This document shows, piece by piece, positions 23,519-31,137 of a stretch of DNA of 41,859 nt. Location of the stretch: the IMG/VR virus record IMGVR_UViG_3300033142_000988, positions 1 through 41,859 of that record; one strand, given 5' to 3'. Positions within the stretch are counted from its first letter, which is position 1, and each line of letters opens with the position of its first letter. The notes under the pieces were generated by a model. The model ran no database searches, was not told the DNA's origin, and saw nothing but the letters and a program-made list of their open reading frames with translations. The translations under genes and the position numbers were made by a program. Origin of the DNA: a virus.

Positions 23519-24822
23519 TGCTAGCAGAACAGATAACCACGGTAATAAGCGAACCATCGGTAACTCCGAATAGTGTCACGAGTCCAGCAACTTTTGACAG
23601 CGATAGAAATACTTACTTATCAGAAGAGCAAGCGATAATCGGTCAAAGAAATGATGTATCAATCGAAACTAATACCGTATCAGAACAAATAAACACCTCT
23701 TCAATACAAGTAGAAGAGAACAGGATAGTTGCTGAAGATTCGGCACTTATTGCAAATGGAGCAGCAAACAATAAAGGATTATGGAGTAATTTAACAGGTG
23801 CTTTAAATATTCCTTCAAGTGTTAATCATAACGGTTCAATATGGACGTTAAATGTAAACTTAGCAGATGTTACACTTTCAGAGCCATCCTTGACTAATTC
23901 TGACTGGTTGGAATCTTTAGGGTATACGAAAACAGAAATAGACAATATGTCAAGTGGTGCAGTAAATTATCTTTTTAATGGAGTGCCTAAAATATGGCGA
24001 AGAGGTGAAAGCTTTGATGAAAGTGGAGTAGTAAATAATTACCTAGCAGATAGATGGCGAAGTGAAGGATTTGCACAGACAGCAGTAACCGTTACAAGAA
24101 CTACATTAGGTTTCAAAGATGCTATGTCTGTTAATATAGGAACGTCAGCAAATAATGGAGTTTATTCAATAGTGCAAAGAATAGAGAATACTAAAGCATT
24201 AGCTGGAAAAACAGTAGTTTTTTCTTTTAAAATACAGAGTGATGGTGTGTTTTCAATAAATACAGACATTGGGTCTAATTCTGTAGTGAGAAACCTTGAT
24301 GCCACTATTCAAGAATTGTCTCAAACAGCAACATTTGGAGACATTTCGGCAGACCCTTTTACTACGGTAAGATTTAAATTTCCTCAAAATACAACTGGTA
24401 CAATAGTATTTACAGATGTAAAGCTAGGAGACGGTGCAGTAGCAAACCCATTAGAAGAAAGAGAGGATGCTTTAGAACTGATATTATGTAAAAGATATTT
24501 ACCATATATAAGTAAGATAGGAATAGCTGAACTAGAACATGGTAGTGGATATGCACTTAATACTACAGCCTGTCAAATAAAGCTTAATACAAATGTTGAT
24601 GCAAGGATAATACCAACATCAGTAAGTTCAATAGGAAACTTTTCATTAATAGGAAATGGTAGTTCAATTGATGTAACTGCAATTTCTTTTAGTGGACGTT
24701 CCTCAACGTCTACAATAATGGTATCTGTGACTGTTGCTAGTGGACTAATAGCGGATGAAATCTACGTTCTTAAAAACAAAACTGACGCAACAGCACAAAT
24801 TGAAATAGAGACGGAGTTATAA
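23518..24822 (+). CDS. tail fibre / receptor-binding protein (434 aa)
   Basis: The N-terminal 80 residues form a helical attachment region. From about residue 155 the pattern IWRRGESFDESGVVNNYLADRWR is a module often found in phage tail fibres and spikes, in a beta-sandwich that may bind sugars. The C-terminus, with NPLEEREDALELILCKRYLPY, is a recurrent end of this module. It is the best candidate for the host-range determinant. A possible fibre-assembly partner follows at 24824. Confidence 0.75.
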   Translation: MLAEQITTVISEPSVTPNSVTSPATFDSDRNTYLSEEQAIIGQRNDVSIETNTVSEQINTSSIQVEENRIVAEDSALIANGAANNKGLWSNLTGALNIPSSVNHNGSIWTLNVNLADVTLSEPSLTNSDWLESLGYTKTEIDNMSSGAVNYLFNGVPKIWRRGESFDESGVVNNYLADRWRSEGFAQTAVTVTRTTLGFKDAMSVNIGTSANNGVYSIVQRIENTKALAGKTVVFSFKIQSDGVFSINTDIGSNSVVRNLDATIQELSQTATFGDISADPFTTVRFKFPQNTTGTIVFTDVKLGDGAVANPLEEREDALELILCKRYLPYISKIGIAELEHGSGYALNTTACQIKLNTNVDARIIPTSVSSIGNFSLIGNGSSIDVTAISFSGRSSTSTIMVSVTVASGLIADEIYVLKNKTDATAQIEIETEL

Positions 24823-24823
24823 G

Positions 24824-25252
24824 ATGATTAAGAATATAAAACTACAAAAAAATGGATATACAATTAACCACGAAAATGGTAAAAACGTATCTATCAATGG
24901 TGTCTTAACAGACAATAAAAATGAAAATGTTCAAGAGTGGTTAAAAAATAACACTCCTGAACCTGAGTGCATAGAAGAAGAAACAAAAAGAAATATAATA
25001 GAAGCTTTTGAAAATCACACAGAATCTTTATTTAAAAAGAATTCTAACGAATGGGGCTATGTTTCAATAGAAAGAGCAATTTCTTACAAAGACTCACTAA
25101 ATACAGAGTGGAACAACGAAGCGGTGATGTTTATTAATTGGCGAGATTCTGTAGTTCAATATTTTATAGACGAAACAAAAAAGCCAACACTACCAACAAA
25201 GGAAGAATTTTTATTAAATATTCCAAAAGTTGAAACATTCATAATAGCATAG
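24824..25252 (+). CDS. putative tail fibre assembly/accessory protein (142 aa)
   Basis: Starts one base after the fibre gene with CGGAG upstream. The C-terminal half (AISYKDSLNTEWNNEAVMFINWRDSVVQYFIDE) resembles the conserved helical part of tail fibre assembly chaperones or the small proteins that follow fibre genes. It could also be a minor fibre component. The assignment rests mainly on position. Confidence 0.5.
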   Translation: MIKNIKLQKNGYTINHENGKNVSINGVLTDNKNENVQEWLKNNTPEPECIEEETKRNIIEAFENHTESLFKKNSNEWGYVSIERAISYKDSLNTEWNNEAVMFINWRDSVVQYFIDETKKPTLPTKEEFLLNIPKVETFIIA

Positions 25253-25260
25253 GAGAAAAA

Positions 25261-25776
25261 ATGCCACCTTTAAAAGATTTAGAAAAAATAGGAAATAAAG
25301 AACTACAAGTACAAACAAAAGATGTAATTATCGAGCCTTTGGAAACGATAGAAAAGATAATAGAAGAAGATGTCGAGGATTTGGTATCTAACGACTTAGA
25401 AGATATTGTCGATGAAGAAATCGAAAAAGTCAAAGAAAAAGAAGCTATTGAAGAAATTCAAAGGGAAAACGAAGAGGATAAGATTATTGATAATAATATT
25501 AATGACTCCATAAAAGCATCTTTAGAAATCGTATTATTAGGTAAAGAAATATTAAAAAATGATATTGATTACGTTACAAAATTTACTAAAGTTTCCGAAC
25601 AAAATATAAAAGTGATGAATTCACACTATGAGCTTAATTCTAAAGTAGATAAGCAAACTCTTTATTATAAAGGTTACTGGATTGCAATTGGTGTAATTGG
25701 TACTTTAATATTTCCCGAAGTTGTTCCTTATTTAGAAGAGGGTTACAAGTGGCTCAAAGAATTGAGAGGTAAATAG
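25261..25776 (+). CDS. acidic coiled-coil membrane-anchored protein (171 aa)
   Basis: The first 75 residues are extremely acidic and repetitive in Glu, Asp, Ile and Val, probably disordered or coiled coil. A hydrophobic segment near residues 142-160 (GYWIAIGVIGTLIFPEVVPYL) could be one transmembrane helix. It lies between tail fibre and holin-like genes and ends two bases before the next start, so it may be part of the lysis module. Function unknown. Confidence 0.55.
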   Translation: MPPLKDLEKIGNKELQVQTKDVIIEPLETIEKIIEEDVEDLVSNDLEDIVDEEIEKVKEKEAIEEIQRENEEDKIIDNNINDSIKASLEIVLLGKEILKNDIDYVTKFTKVSEQNIKVMNSHYELNSKVDKQTLYYKGYWIAIGVIGTLIFPEVVPYLEEGYKWLKELRGK

Positions 25777-25778
25777 TT

Positions 25779-26288
25779 ATGATAGCAACATTATTAGCAA
25801 CAGCAGGGATTGAAATATTCAAAGATTTAATTTCAAACAATGGAGAAGACCTGGTTAAAAAAGGAATTGAAAAAGTAACCGGACTTAAATTAGATGGTAA
25901 AAAAGCCTTAACAATTGAAGAAGTTCAATTAATAAATGATTCTAAAATAGAGATATTAAAGCTTGATTTTGAAATGTTAAAACTAGAGCAAGAGAAATTT
26001 AAAACTTCTCACGAAACTTATAGACAATCGCATACAATGGCTGACAAAATAGCATCCAGCGTGATTAAATGGAATTTACCTATTATATTTTTATTAGTAA
26101 TAAGTAATCTTTTTATAATTGATTTATTTAAAGATAATGCCCCCTTAATGGCAATAGCGAGTAATATTATAGGAATCGCAATAGGAAAGCTTTTTACAGA
26201 GAGACAAGCAGTTATAAACTTTTTCTTTGGTAGCTCCATAGGATCAAAAGACAAAGATGTACATATCCAACAAATGAAAGGAAAGTGA
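25779..26288 (+). CDS. holin-like membrane protein (169 aa)
   Basis: Probably forms the inner-membrane pores that time lysis. After an amphipathic helical N-terminal half with a coiled coil, residues 100-140 contain two clear transmembrane helices (LPIIFLLVISNLFIIDLF and MAIASNIIGIAIGKLF), similar to the 3TM holin group. Its stop nearly touches the endolysin start. The length is somewhat greater than many holins, but the context is strong. Confidence 0.7.
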   Translation: MIATLLATAGIEIFKDLISNNGEDLVKKGIEKVTGLKLDGKKALTIEEVQLINDSKIEILKLDFEMLKLEQEKFKTSHETYRQSHTMADKIASSVIKWNLPIIFLLVISNLFIIDLFKDNAPLMAIASNIIGIAIGKLFTERQAVINFFFGSSIGSKDKDVHIQQMKGK

Positions 26289-26846
26289 ATGCCTAGTTTT
26301 GAAGAAGCATATAAACTATTAGTGAAAGCAGAATATTCTAACAATCCTAACAACTTCTTGCATATAAACAAAGAAGAGGACGGATTTACCCTTGGAGGAA
26401 TATATTCTAAATGGCATCCTAAGGCGATTGATTGGTCGTTCATTACTCGCGTTTACGAAATGAATAGAAGAGATATTAAAAAAACTTCACAATGTTTATA
26501 CTGGGACGTTCCAACACAAAGCCAAGTATTCACAGCTTTTAAACAAAAGTATTGGATTAAACACAAACTAGGTCAAATTCATTCACAAGCTATCGCAAAC
26601 AAACTTTTATTAGCGATTGTAAATGTAGACATTGATGCGGTTAAATACATACAAAGAATCGTAGGAGAAGATGATGACGGAATTATCGGACAAATAACAC
26701 TAGACGCTATCAATTCAGAAAGTGAATATTTTGTATTAAAAGAATTTAACGATGCTATGTTAAAACATTATGATGAAGTAATTGAAAATAATCCTAAGTT
26801 AGCTTTTAATAAGAACGGATGGGAAGCAAGGTTAGAAATATGTTAG
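26289..26846 (+). CDS. endolysin (GH108-like muramidase with peptidoglycan-binding end)
   Basis: Degrades the cell wall at the end of infection. The N-terminal region resembles glycoside hydrolase 108: VKAEYSNNPNNFLHINKEEDGFTLGGIY, with Glu15 a candidate catalytic residue. The C-terminal half (VKYIQRIVGEDDDGIIGQITLDAIN) matches the peptidoglycan-binding domain that accompanies this family. There is no signal peptide, so export depends on the holin. The 185-residue length is typical. AAAGGAAAG ribosome site. Confidence 0.82.
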   Translation: MPSFEEAYKLLVKAEYSNNPNNFLHINKEEDGFTLGGIYSKWHPKAIDWSFITRVYEMNRRDIKKTSQCLYWDVPTQSQVFTAFKQKYWIKHKLGQIHSQAIANKLLLAIVNVDIDAVKYIQRIVGEDDDGIIGQITLDAINSESEYFVLKEFNDAMLKHYDEVIENNPKLAFNKNGWEARLEIC

Positions 26847-26998
26847 AAAAGTTTAAAAAACATTTAGTTACATTTCTTTTAATAGTGATAGTTGTATTAA
26901 TAGGATATATCGCGTATATAAGCGAACACATAGCCTTTATTAATCAAAATGGTACAATCGGCTTAGTCTACGATAAAAAAGCCTACATAGGGCAATAA
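26840..26998 (+). CDS. small membrane protein in lysis module (52 aa)
   Basis: Overlaps the endolysin stop by seven bases. One transmembrane helix (residues 9-27) is followed by a short polar domain probably on the periplasmic side (SEHIAFINQNGTIGLVYDKKAYIGQ). It could be an anti-holin, a second holin or a spanin-like partner, but no family is recognised. It ends directly before the block terminator. Confidence 0.55.
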   Translation: MLEKFKKHLVTFLLIVIVVLIGYIAYISEHIAFINQNGTIGLVYDKKAYIGQ

Positions 26999-27028
26999 AA
27001 AAGGGAAGATATATTTATCTTCCCTTTT
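26999..27028. terminator. bidirectional terminator between convergent blocks
   Basis: A near-perfect 13-bp stem: AAAAGGGAAGATA (26999-27011) and TATCTTCCCTTTT (27016-27028) around a four-base loop. A/T runs at both edges let it stop both the plus-strand late operon and the minus-strand genes. Confidence 0.9.
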
Positions 27029-27070
27029 CAACTTTGTGGCACACGTTAAATTCCATGTGATAATTATAGC

Positions 27071-27592
27071 CTATTCTTTCTTTTTAACTACTATAAACTT
27101 TTCTTTATTACCAAAAGCCATTTTATTATAATTTAATTTATCTTTAGGCTCACATATAGAAATATAATATTGTGTAGTTCCCTTTGATGATGGAATTAAA
27201 TCACGCTTAACGCAAACTAATTGTTCTTTTGTAAAATATCCCGTAACCTCTTTGACTGTTTTTAAATTAAAGTTGTTTAAATCAATCACAAGCAAATTCA
27301 TAGTTTTAGCAAGTTGACTATCGCTTAACACGATTTTAGCTTGTTGTGGACTACATGAACTCGTTTTAGAGGTATTAATATCTAATACTTTAGGCACAAG
27401 TTTATCACTAATATTATTATCAAGTTTATCTAACTCAACTTTTAACTCGCCACTTACAACCTCTTGTTTTGGTTCAATTTTCACAATATTAAAAAATTGT
27501 GTTACTGAAAAACTTAGTATCAAAATTAACACTATCATTGAAACAACTGGATTTTTATTAATCCAATCGTAAGCACCTTTTAATTCTCTCAT
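27071..27592 (-). CDS. single-pass membrane protein (173 aa)
   Basis: One N-terminal transmembrane helix (about residues 17-36), with a basic cytoplasmic start (MRELKGAYDWINKN) and a soluble 135-residue domain beyond. The domain has three cysteines and looks alpha/beta. No family recognised. It has its own promoter box (27623-27628) and AAAGGA ribosome site. A spanin-like role is possible given its size and its place next to the lysis genes on the opposite strand, but it is unproven. Confidence 0.55.
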   Translation of the reverse strand: MRELKGAYDWINKNPVVSMIVLILILSFSVTQFFNIVKIEPKQEVVSGELKVELDKLDNNISDKLVPKVLDINTSKTSSCSPQQAKIVLSDSQLAKTMNLLVIDLNNFNLKTVKEVTGYFTKEQLVCVKRDLIPSSKGTTQYYISICEPKDKLNYNKMAFGNKEKFIVVKKKE

Positions 27593-27622
27593 TCTTTTCC
27601 TTTGTTTTGATATATCGTTTGT

Positions 27623-27628
27623 ATTATA
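27623..27628 (-). promoter_or_regulatory. minus-strand -10 box TATAAT
   Basis: On the minus strand it reads GCTATAATAC, about 30 bases before the ATG at 27592. It could start a short transcript for the membrane protein gene alone. Confidence 0.45.
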
Positions 27629-27630
27629 GC

Positions 27631-28020
27631 CTATAAGTCGTAATATTTCTTTGTAATTTTAAGTTTACTGTGTAAAAGAAATGTTGTTGAATTCTCACAT
27701 TTGAATTCACAAGGCACTCCACCTTTCCATTCAATACTAAATAGTCTTAAATCATTAATAAAATATTTTATTTGACCAACAAATGAAAATCTAAGCATTT
27801 CTATAAGTGCTTCATTTGAATTTGCATTAAAAGTTTTTTCAAAAATCAAACTTTCAAATTCCGTCATTCTAACCCATGTACTGAATTCATTTGATTCAAA
27901 AGAGTAAAAAGGATTATGCGACGAATTCGTTTCGTCCTCCCCAGCATATCGATATTCACAACACCCGAATGTCACGTTATCTTTATAGCTGTATAAACTT
28001 TCTTTGTTCCATTCATTCAT
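27631..28020 (-). CDS. hypothetical protein (129 aa)
   Basis: Follows the regulator-like gene by two bases, with AAAGGGG upstream. It begins with a polar, aromatic-rich region containing an adjacent cysteine pair (GCCEYRYAGE), followed by helices. No family recognised. It probably shares the transcript that starts before 28760. Confidence 0.55.
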   Translation of the reverse strand: MNEWNKESLYSYKDNVTFGCCEYRYAGEDETNSSHNPFYSFESNEFSTWVRMTEFESLIFEKTFNANSNEALIEMLRFSFVGQIKYFINDLRLFSIEWKGGVPCEFKCENSTTFLLHSKLKITKKYYDL

Positions 28021-28022
28021 CC

Positions 28023-28760
28023 CTAAACCCCTTTCGCCAAAACATAAGCTTTGTTAAATTTAACCGCATCTTTGCTAAGTTCTACAATAGTAACCGCTGA
28101 AATATCTTTATCAATATTTGATAAGCATCTAGCCACGATAATTAAATTCTTTTTAGCTTTGTCAAGTTTAGTTTCTTTTTTATTAGCAACTAGACTTCCC
28201 TCAAAAGCAATTTTCAGCTTTTTTTCTAATCCATCCGCTGCAGTTTTAAATCTCAATGCTTCTTTTCCAAGAACAACGATATTTGAAGTCGTAACCTTTT
28301 CGCCAATATCTGCAAATTTGATTGCAACATTCATTAAATTATCATTTGATTTTTCAAAGTTTTCTAAATCTTTATTAAGCAATCTTTCGTTTTTAGCTTT
28401 ATGAATTCCATTGTTTGATTTTAACAATTCAAATTCTTTTCTTAATCCAGTTTCTGCTAAGTCACTTAATGAAACACCTGTAAACTCTTTTAAATATTCG
28501 CTCACTTCTTTTTTCAATGTTTTATCTAAGCAAATATTTGTTTGAGCATAAATAAAATCATCATTTCTAAGAGATTTAAAAGAACCTAAATTAGCTTTTA
28601 ACTCTTTAAATTCTTTTTCTAATCCATCCGCAGCTAACATACTCAAAGAAATACCTTTTATCCCTTTGAGATAATCGGTAACTTCTTTTTTAAACTTTTT
28701 GTCTATTCCTATGTTGAACGTAATTAACGGTTCAACTTCTTTATTTTCCTTATCTTTCAT
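28023..28760 (-). CDS. possible tandem ribbon-helix-helix regulator (245 aa)
   Basis: Residues about 12-60 and 71-119 are two copies of the same unit: a strand (ITFNIGIDKK or TNICLDKT), then KKEVxxYLKxxxGxSLSxLA, then GLxKEFxxLK. This strand-helix-helix plan is that of ribbon-helix-helix DNA-binding domains. A C-terminal helical part (residues 130-245) has another internal similarity (VTTSNIVVLGKEALRF with ISAVTIVELSKDAVKF). A protein of this shape could regulate phage promoters by binding palindromes. This is inferred from pattern only. It has its own promoter at 28788-28797. Confidence 0.5.
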   Translation of the reverse strand: MKDKENKEVEPLITFNIGIDKKFKKEVTDYLKGIKGISLSMLAADGLEKEFKELKANLGSFKSLRNDDFIYAQTNICLDKTLKKEVSEYLKEFTGVSLSDLAETGLRKEFELLKSNNGIHKAKNERLLNKDLENFEKSNDNLMNVAIKFADIGEKVTTSNIVVLGKEALRFKTAADGLEKKLKIAFEGSLVANKKETKLDKAKKNLIIVARCLSNIDKDISAVTIVELSKDAVKFNKAYVLAKGV

Positions 28761-28787
28761 TTTATACCTTTTTATTTTATTAGTTCA

Positions 28788-28797
28788 ATTATACAAT
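28788..28797 (-). promoter_or_regulatory. minus-strand promoter core ATTGTATAAT
   Basis: Same core as the cargo promoters, here facing the minus-strand regulator-like gene at 28760. It lies downstream of the SSB gene, so the 27631-28760 genes can be transcribed separately from the recombination operon. Confidence 0.55.
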
Positions 28798-28815
28798 TTT
28801 AATTCTTAATTTATG

Positions 28816-28869
28816 TTAAAAAGGTATCTCGTTGGGGTCAATATCAATTACTGGTATATCGTCAGGCAT
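28816..28869 (-). pseudogene. ssb: out-of-frame acidic tip of SSB
   Basis: In the +1 frame relative to the SSB gene, the codons from ATG (28869-28867) to TAA (28818-28816) read MPDDIPVIDIDPNEIPF. This is exactly the acidic, Pro-Phe-ended tip that SSB proteins use to recruit partners. Removing one A from the four-A run at 28869-28872 (minus strand) would fuse it in frame to the SSB linker. It may reflect a sequencing or assembly indel, a real frameshift mutation, or recoding. Confidence 0.8.
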
Positions 28870-29389
28870 TTTGATGATTATTATAACCACCGCTATTCTG
28901 TTGCTGTTGTTGCTGATTTGGTTGGTTATATTGTTGCTGTTGTTGATTGTTATTATAATTTTGTTGTTGCTGTTGTGGCTGATTATAATTATTACCGCCT
29001 TGATTTTGTTGTTGTTGTGGAGCGTTATAGTTTTGCTGTTGTTGACTATCTTGCTGATTATCTTGTTTCTTATCTATAAAAGTAAAGTTTTGTAATTTGA
29101 TTATTACTCTGCTTCTATTTTCTCCGCTATCTGTTTTCCATTGTTGCTGCTCAAGCTCCCCACTAATTCCAATCATCGAACCCTTATTAAAAAAAGTGTT
29201 TACATTTTCAGCCGTATTTCCAAATGCTGTTACATCGAACCATGAAGTCTTTTCAACTTTCTCATTTGTGTTTTTATCTTTGTAATCTTGGTTAACTGCA
29301 ATACTGAAATTTGCAACTGCTGAACCACTTGCAAGATATTTCAACTCTATTTCTTTTCCAATTCTACCTATAATATTTAAACTATTCAC
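28862..29389 (-). CDS. ssb: single-stranded DNA-binding protein
   Basis: Coats single-stranded DNA in replication and recombination. The N-terminal 110 residues are a normal OB-fold SSB domain (NSLNIIGRIGKEIELKYL at the start, KTSWFDVTAFGNTAENV near 50-65, then a conserved SMIGISGELEQQQW). A linker of about 60 residues is almost only Gln, Asn, Tyr and Gly, encoded by CAA/CAG/AAT repeats. As read, it ends NNHQNA without the acidic tip, which lies just downstream in another frame. The start overlaps the end of the NinG-like gene. Confidence 0.92.
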   Translation of the reverse strand: MNSLNIIGRIGKEIELKYLASGSAVANFSIAVNQDYKDKNTNEKVEKTSWFDVTAFGNTAENVNTFFNKGSMIGISGELEQQQWKTDSGENRSRVIIKLQNFTFIDKKQDNQQDSQQQQNYNAPQQQQNQGGNNYNQPQQQQQNYNNNQQQQQYNQPNQQQQQQNSGGYNNHQNA

Positions 29390-30008
29390 TTTCTAATTCC
29401 TTTATTTTTAAATTGTAAGTATGGATTATATTTTTATAATCTTCTACACTATATTTTTTTGGCTCTTTACTTTTAGAAAGTAGTTCCAACTCCTCGACCT
29501 TTTCTAAACCTATCTTATTAATCAATCTAGGACGATATTCGACTAAATTTCCCGATAGATGTGTATTGCATTGCTGACAACTTTTATGTACGTTATCTTC
29601 ATTAAAGCGTAATCCTTTAGCTTTCCCTACACTCATAAAATGTGAAGCGTGAGCTTGTCTTTGATGATTATTTTCATTCCAAATATAATCACATGATATA
29701 CAAGGTTCGTTTATATCTCTTAATCTAACAAATTTATTAAATACTTGTTGAGCTTTACCCATTTGAAAAGACTTATCTTTATCTTTAAAATCTTTTAGCT
29801 TTTTATTTTGTTCTTTTATTGTTCTCTTTTTGCCATCATTAACTAAAGTATCTAAGTTCTTATCAATATACATAACTTCACACGCATAATCGCAACATGG
29901 TTGCATCTCTCGAGTAGGTACGAAAAGTTGACCGCATTCTTTACACTTTTTTCTACGTGGCTCTTTATTCTTTTTCGTTTGGTCTGCTTTGCTTATTCCT
30001 AAACTCAT
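29382..30008 (-). CDS. ninG: NinG/Rap-like recombination protein (208 aa)
   Basis: Lambda NinG (Rap) resolves recombination intermediates. The N-terminal zinc-ribbon (KKCKECGQLFVPTREMQPCCDYAC) and the C-terminal HNH-like region (CISCDYIWNEN, AHASHFMSVG, HKSCQQCNTHLSGN) match this family well. I prefer the ATG at 30008, which overlaps the stop of a tiny upstream gene (ATGA). An in-frame start at 30059 with AAAAGG upstream would add 17 residues. It belongs to the recombination operon with SSB and the annealing protein. Confidence 0.85.
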   Translation of the reverse strand: MSLGISKADQTKKNKEPRRKKCKECGQLFVPTREMQPCCDYACEVMYIDKNLDTLVNDGKKRTIKEQNKKLKDFKDKDKSFQMGKAQQVFNKFVRLRDINEPCISCDYIWNENNHQRQAHASHFMSVGKAKGLRFNEDNVHKSCQQCNTHLSGNLVEYRPRLINKIGLEKVEELELLSKSKEPKKYSVEDYKNIIHTYNLKIKELESE

Positions 30009-30085
30009 TTTAAAACTTCTATTAAAACTTCCACAACGTGAAACCCTACGATAAACCATAACGCGACCTTTTCATAATTATTCAT
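30005..30085 (-). CDS. 26-aa hydrophobic peptide
   Basis: Preceded by a very good AAAGGAG ribosome site. The peptide (NNYEKVALWFIVGFHVVEVLIEVLK) looks like one short transmembrane or amphipathic helix. Its TGA overlaps the preferred NinG start. It may exist mainly to couple translation. It is too small to be certain. Confidence 0.4.
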   Translation of the reverse strand: MNNYEKVALWFIVGFHVVEVLIEVLK

Positions 30086-30095
30086 CTTCTCTCCT

Positions 30096-30191
30096 TTAAT
30101 CAAAAACCTTGATTTTATACATTCCTGATTCCCCTCGTAGTTTGAAATACTTGAGGAACTCGTAACTATTTTTTGTTATTTTTTCAATCAT
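30096..30191 (-). CDS. 31-aa basic peptide
   Basis: Starts within the stop region of the gene at 30503 (ATG at 30191). It is basic, with no recognised family. Its position in an otherwise unassigned gap of the minus-strand operon suggests a real but tiny gene. Confidence 0.35.
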   Translation of the reverse strand: MIEKITKNSYEFLKYFKLRGESGMYKIKVFD

Positions 30192-30503
30192 CTACCAAAC
30201 ACATATTTCATTTATCCATTTAATAGTTATGTCTTCAAACATATCTTTTTTTAACTCTAGCATCTGCTTAAATCTGGCTAGTCTTCCATCTTCATTAAGA
30301 GGGTCTTCGACTAATATAACATATTCTATATTTCCACTAAAATGATTCCCCGTAGAAGCATATCCCTCTGAGCCTACTAAATCGTATAAAAAATCTTCCA
30401 TATCATCTTCGTTTTTATTTTCTAAAATTTCTATAGCTTTATCTGTTAAATTTCCACTAACCTTAATTCCATAACCTGCTACACTATTATAATCTACGCT
30501 CAT
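30192..30503 (-). CDS. hypothetical protein (103 aa)
   Basis: An acidic alpha/beta protein with AAAGGA upstream. The start (SVDYNSVAGYGIKV) and the later NHFSGNIEYVILVEDP look like two beta strands of a small fold. No family recognised. It is co-transcribed with the DUF1367-like and NinG-like genes. Confidence 0.6.
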   Translation of the reverse strand: MSVDYNSVAGYGIKVSGNLTDKAIEILENKNEDDMEDFLYDLVGSEGYASTGNHFSGNIEYVILVEDPLNEDGRLARFKQMLELKKDMFEDITIKWINEICVW

Positions 30504-30514
30504 AATCTAATCCT

Positions 30515-30928
30515 TTAACTAAATCTTACTATTTCCATTTGTAACTGCTCATTAGATACAGATACAAAGTCCCTTAATGCTACATCGATAAACTTTTGAT
30601 AAATATCTTCAAATTCTATAGCATCCATTGTTGAAAAATCCATACTTTTCGGTATATAGATAATTCCTTGTTTTTGTGTTATATGCTCAGAATACCAACC
30701 ACATTTTAACTTTAATTCTGTTCTTAAATCTTCCATATTGCTGTACTTGTCTTGATTCTGATATACAACTTTCAACATTGCAAACATCTTTTTATGAAAC
30801 TGATAATTTCTTTTAGGCTTGTATTCCATTAAGAAGCTATCATTATTCGCAATCTTTTTTAGTTTCTTTTTGGCTTCATCATCAGGCTCTAATAAACCAT
30901 TAGGAAGCATTTTAAAACCTAAGAGCAT
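30515..30928 (-). CDS. DUF1367-like phage protein (137 aa)
   Basis: The middle and C-terminal pattern (KPKRNYQFHKKMFAMLKVVYQNQDKY, then LKLKCGWY and PKSMDFSTMDAIEFEDIYQKFIDV) fits DUF1367, a family found near recombination genes of lambdoid and other phages. Its role is unknown but probably linked to DNA recombination. It overlaps the previous gene by ten bases. The ribosome site is weak, consistent with coupling. Confidence 0.7.
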   Translation of the reverse strand: MLLGFKMLPNGLLEPDDEAKKKLKKIANNDSFLMEYKPKRNYQFHKKMFAMLKVVYQNQDKYSNMEDLRTELKLKCGWYSEHITQKQGIIYIPKSMDFSTMDAIEFEDIYQKFIDVALRDFVSVSNEQLQMEIVRFS

Positions 30929-31137
30929 TTCTTTTCTTCTATCTTTCTATCAATTTCTTTTACTAAAGCAATAGGATCAATATTTTTTAATATTTTTTCA
31001 ATGCTTACATTGTCAAGTATTTCGTCTATTAATTCATCTTCATCGATTCCAGCAAGTGCAATTTTCAATCTTGCGTCTATTTTATCAACCGATGATATTG
31101 AAGCATCACATTTAAATTCTAGGACTAGCATATTCAT
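30919..31137 (-). CDS. hypothetical acidic protein (72 aa)
   Basis: Preceded by CGGAG and overlapping the DUF1351-like stop by one base. Acidic and helical, with repeats of Ile, Asp and Glu (DEDELIDEILDNVSIEKILKN). No family recognised. It overlaps the DUF1367-like gene by ten bases. Confidence 0.55.
   Translation of the reverse strand: MNMLVLEFKCDASISSVDKIDARLKIALAGIDEDELIDEILDNVSIEKILKNIDPIALVKEIDRKIEEKKCS

Noticed and set aside
28813-29095. Two long plus-strand frames opposite the SSB linker, rich in Val/Tyr and Leu/Ile
   Set aside because: They are antisense shadows of the CAA/CAG/AAT repeats encoding the SSB Gln/Asn linker. They have no ribosome site and low-complexity composition.
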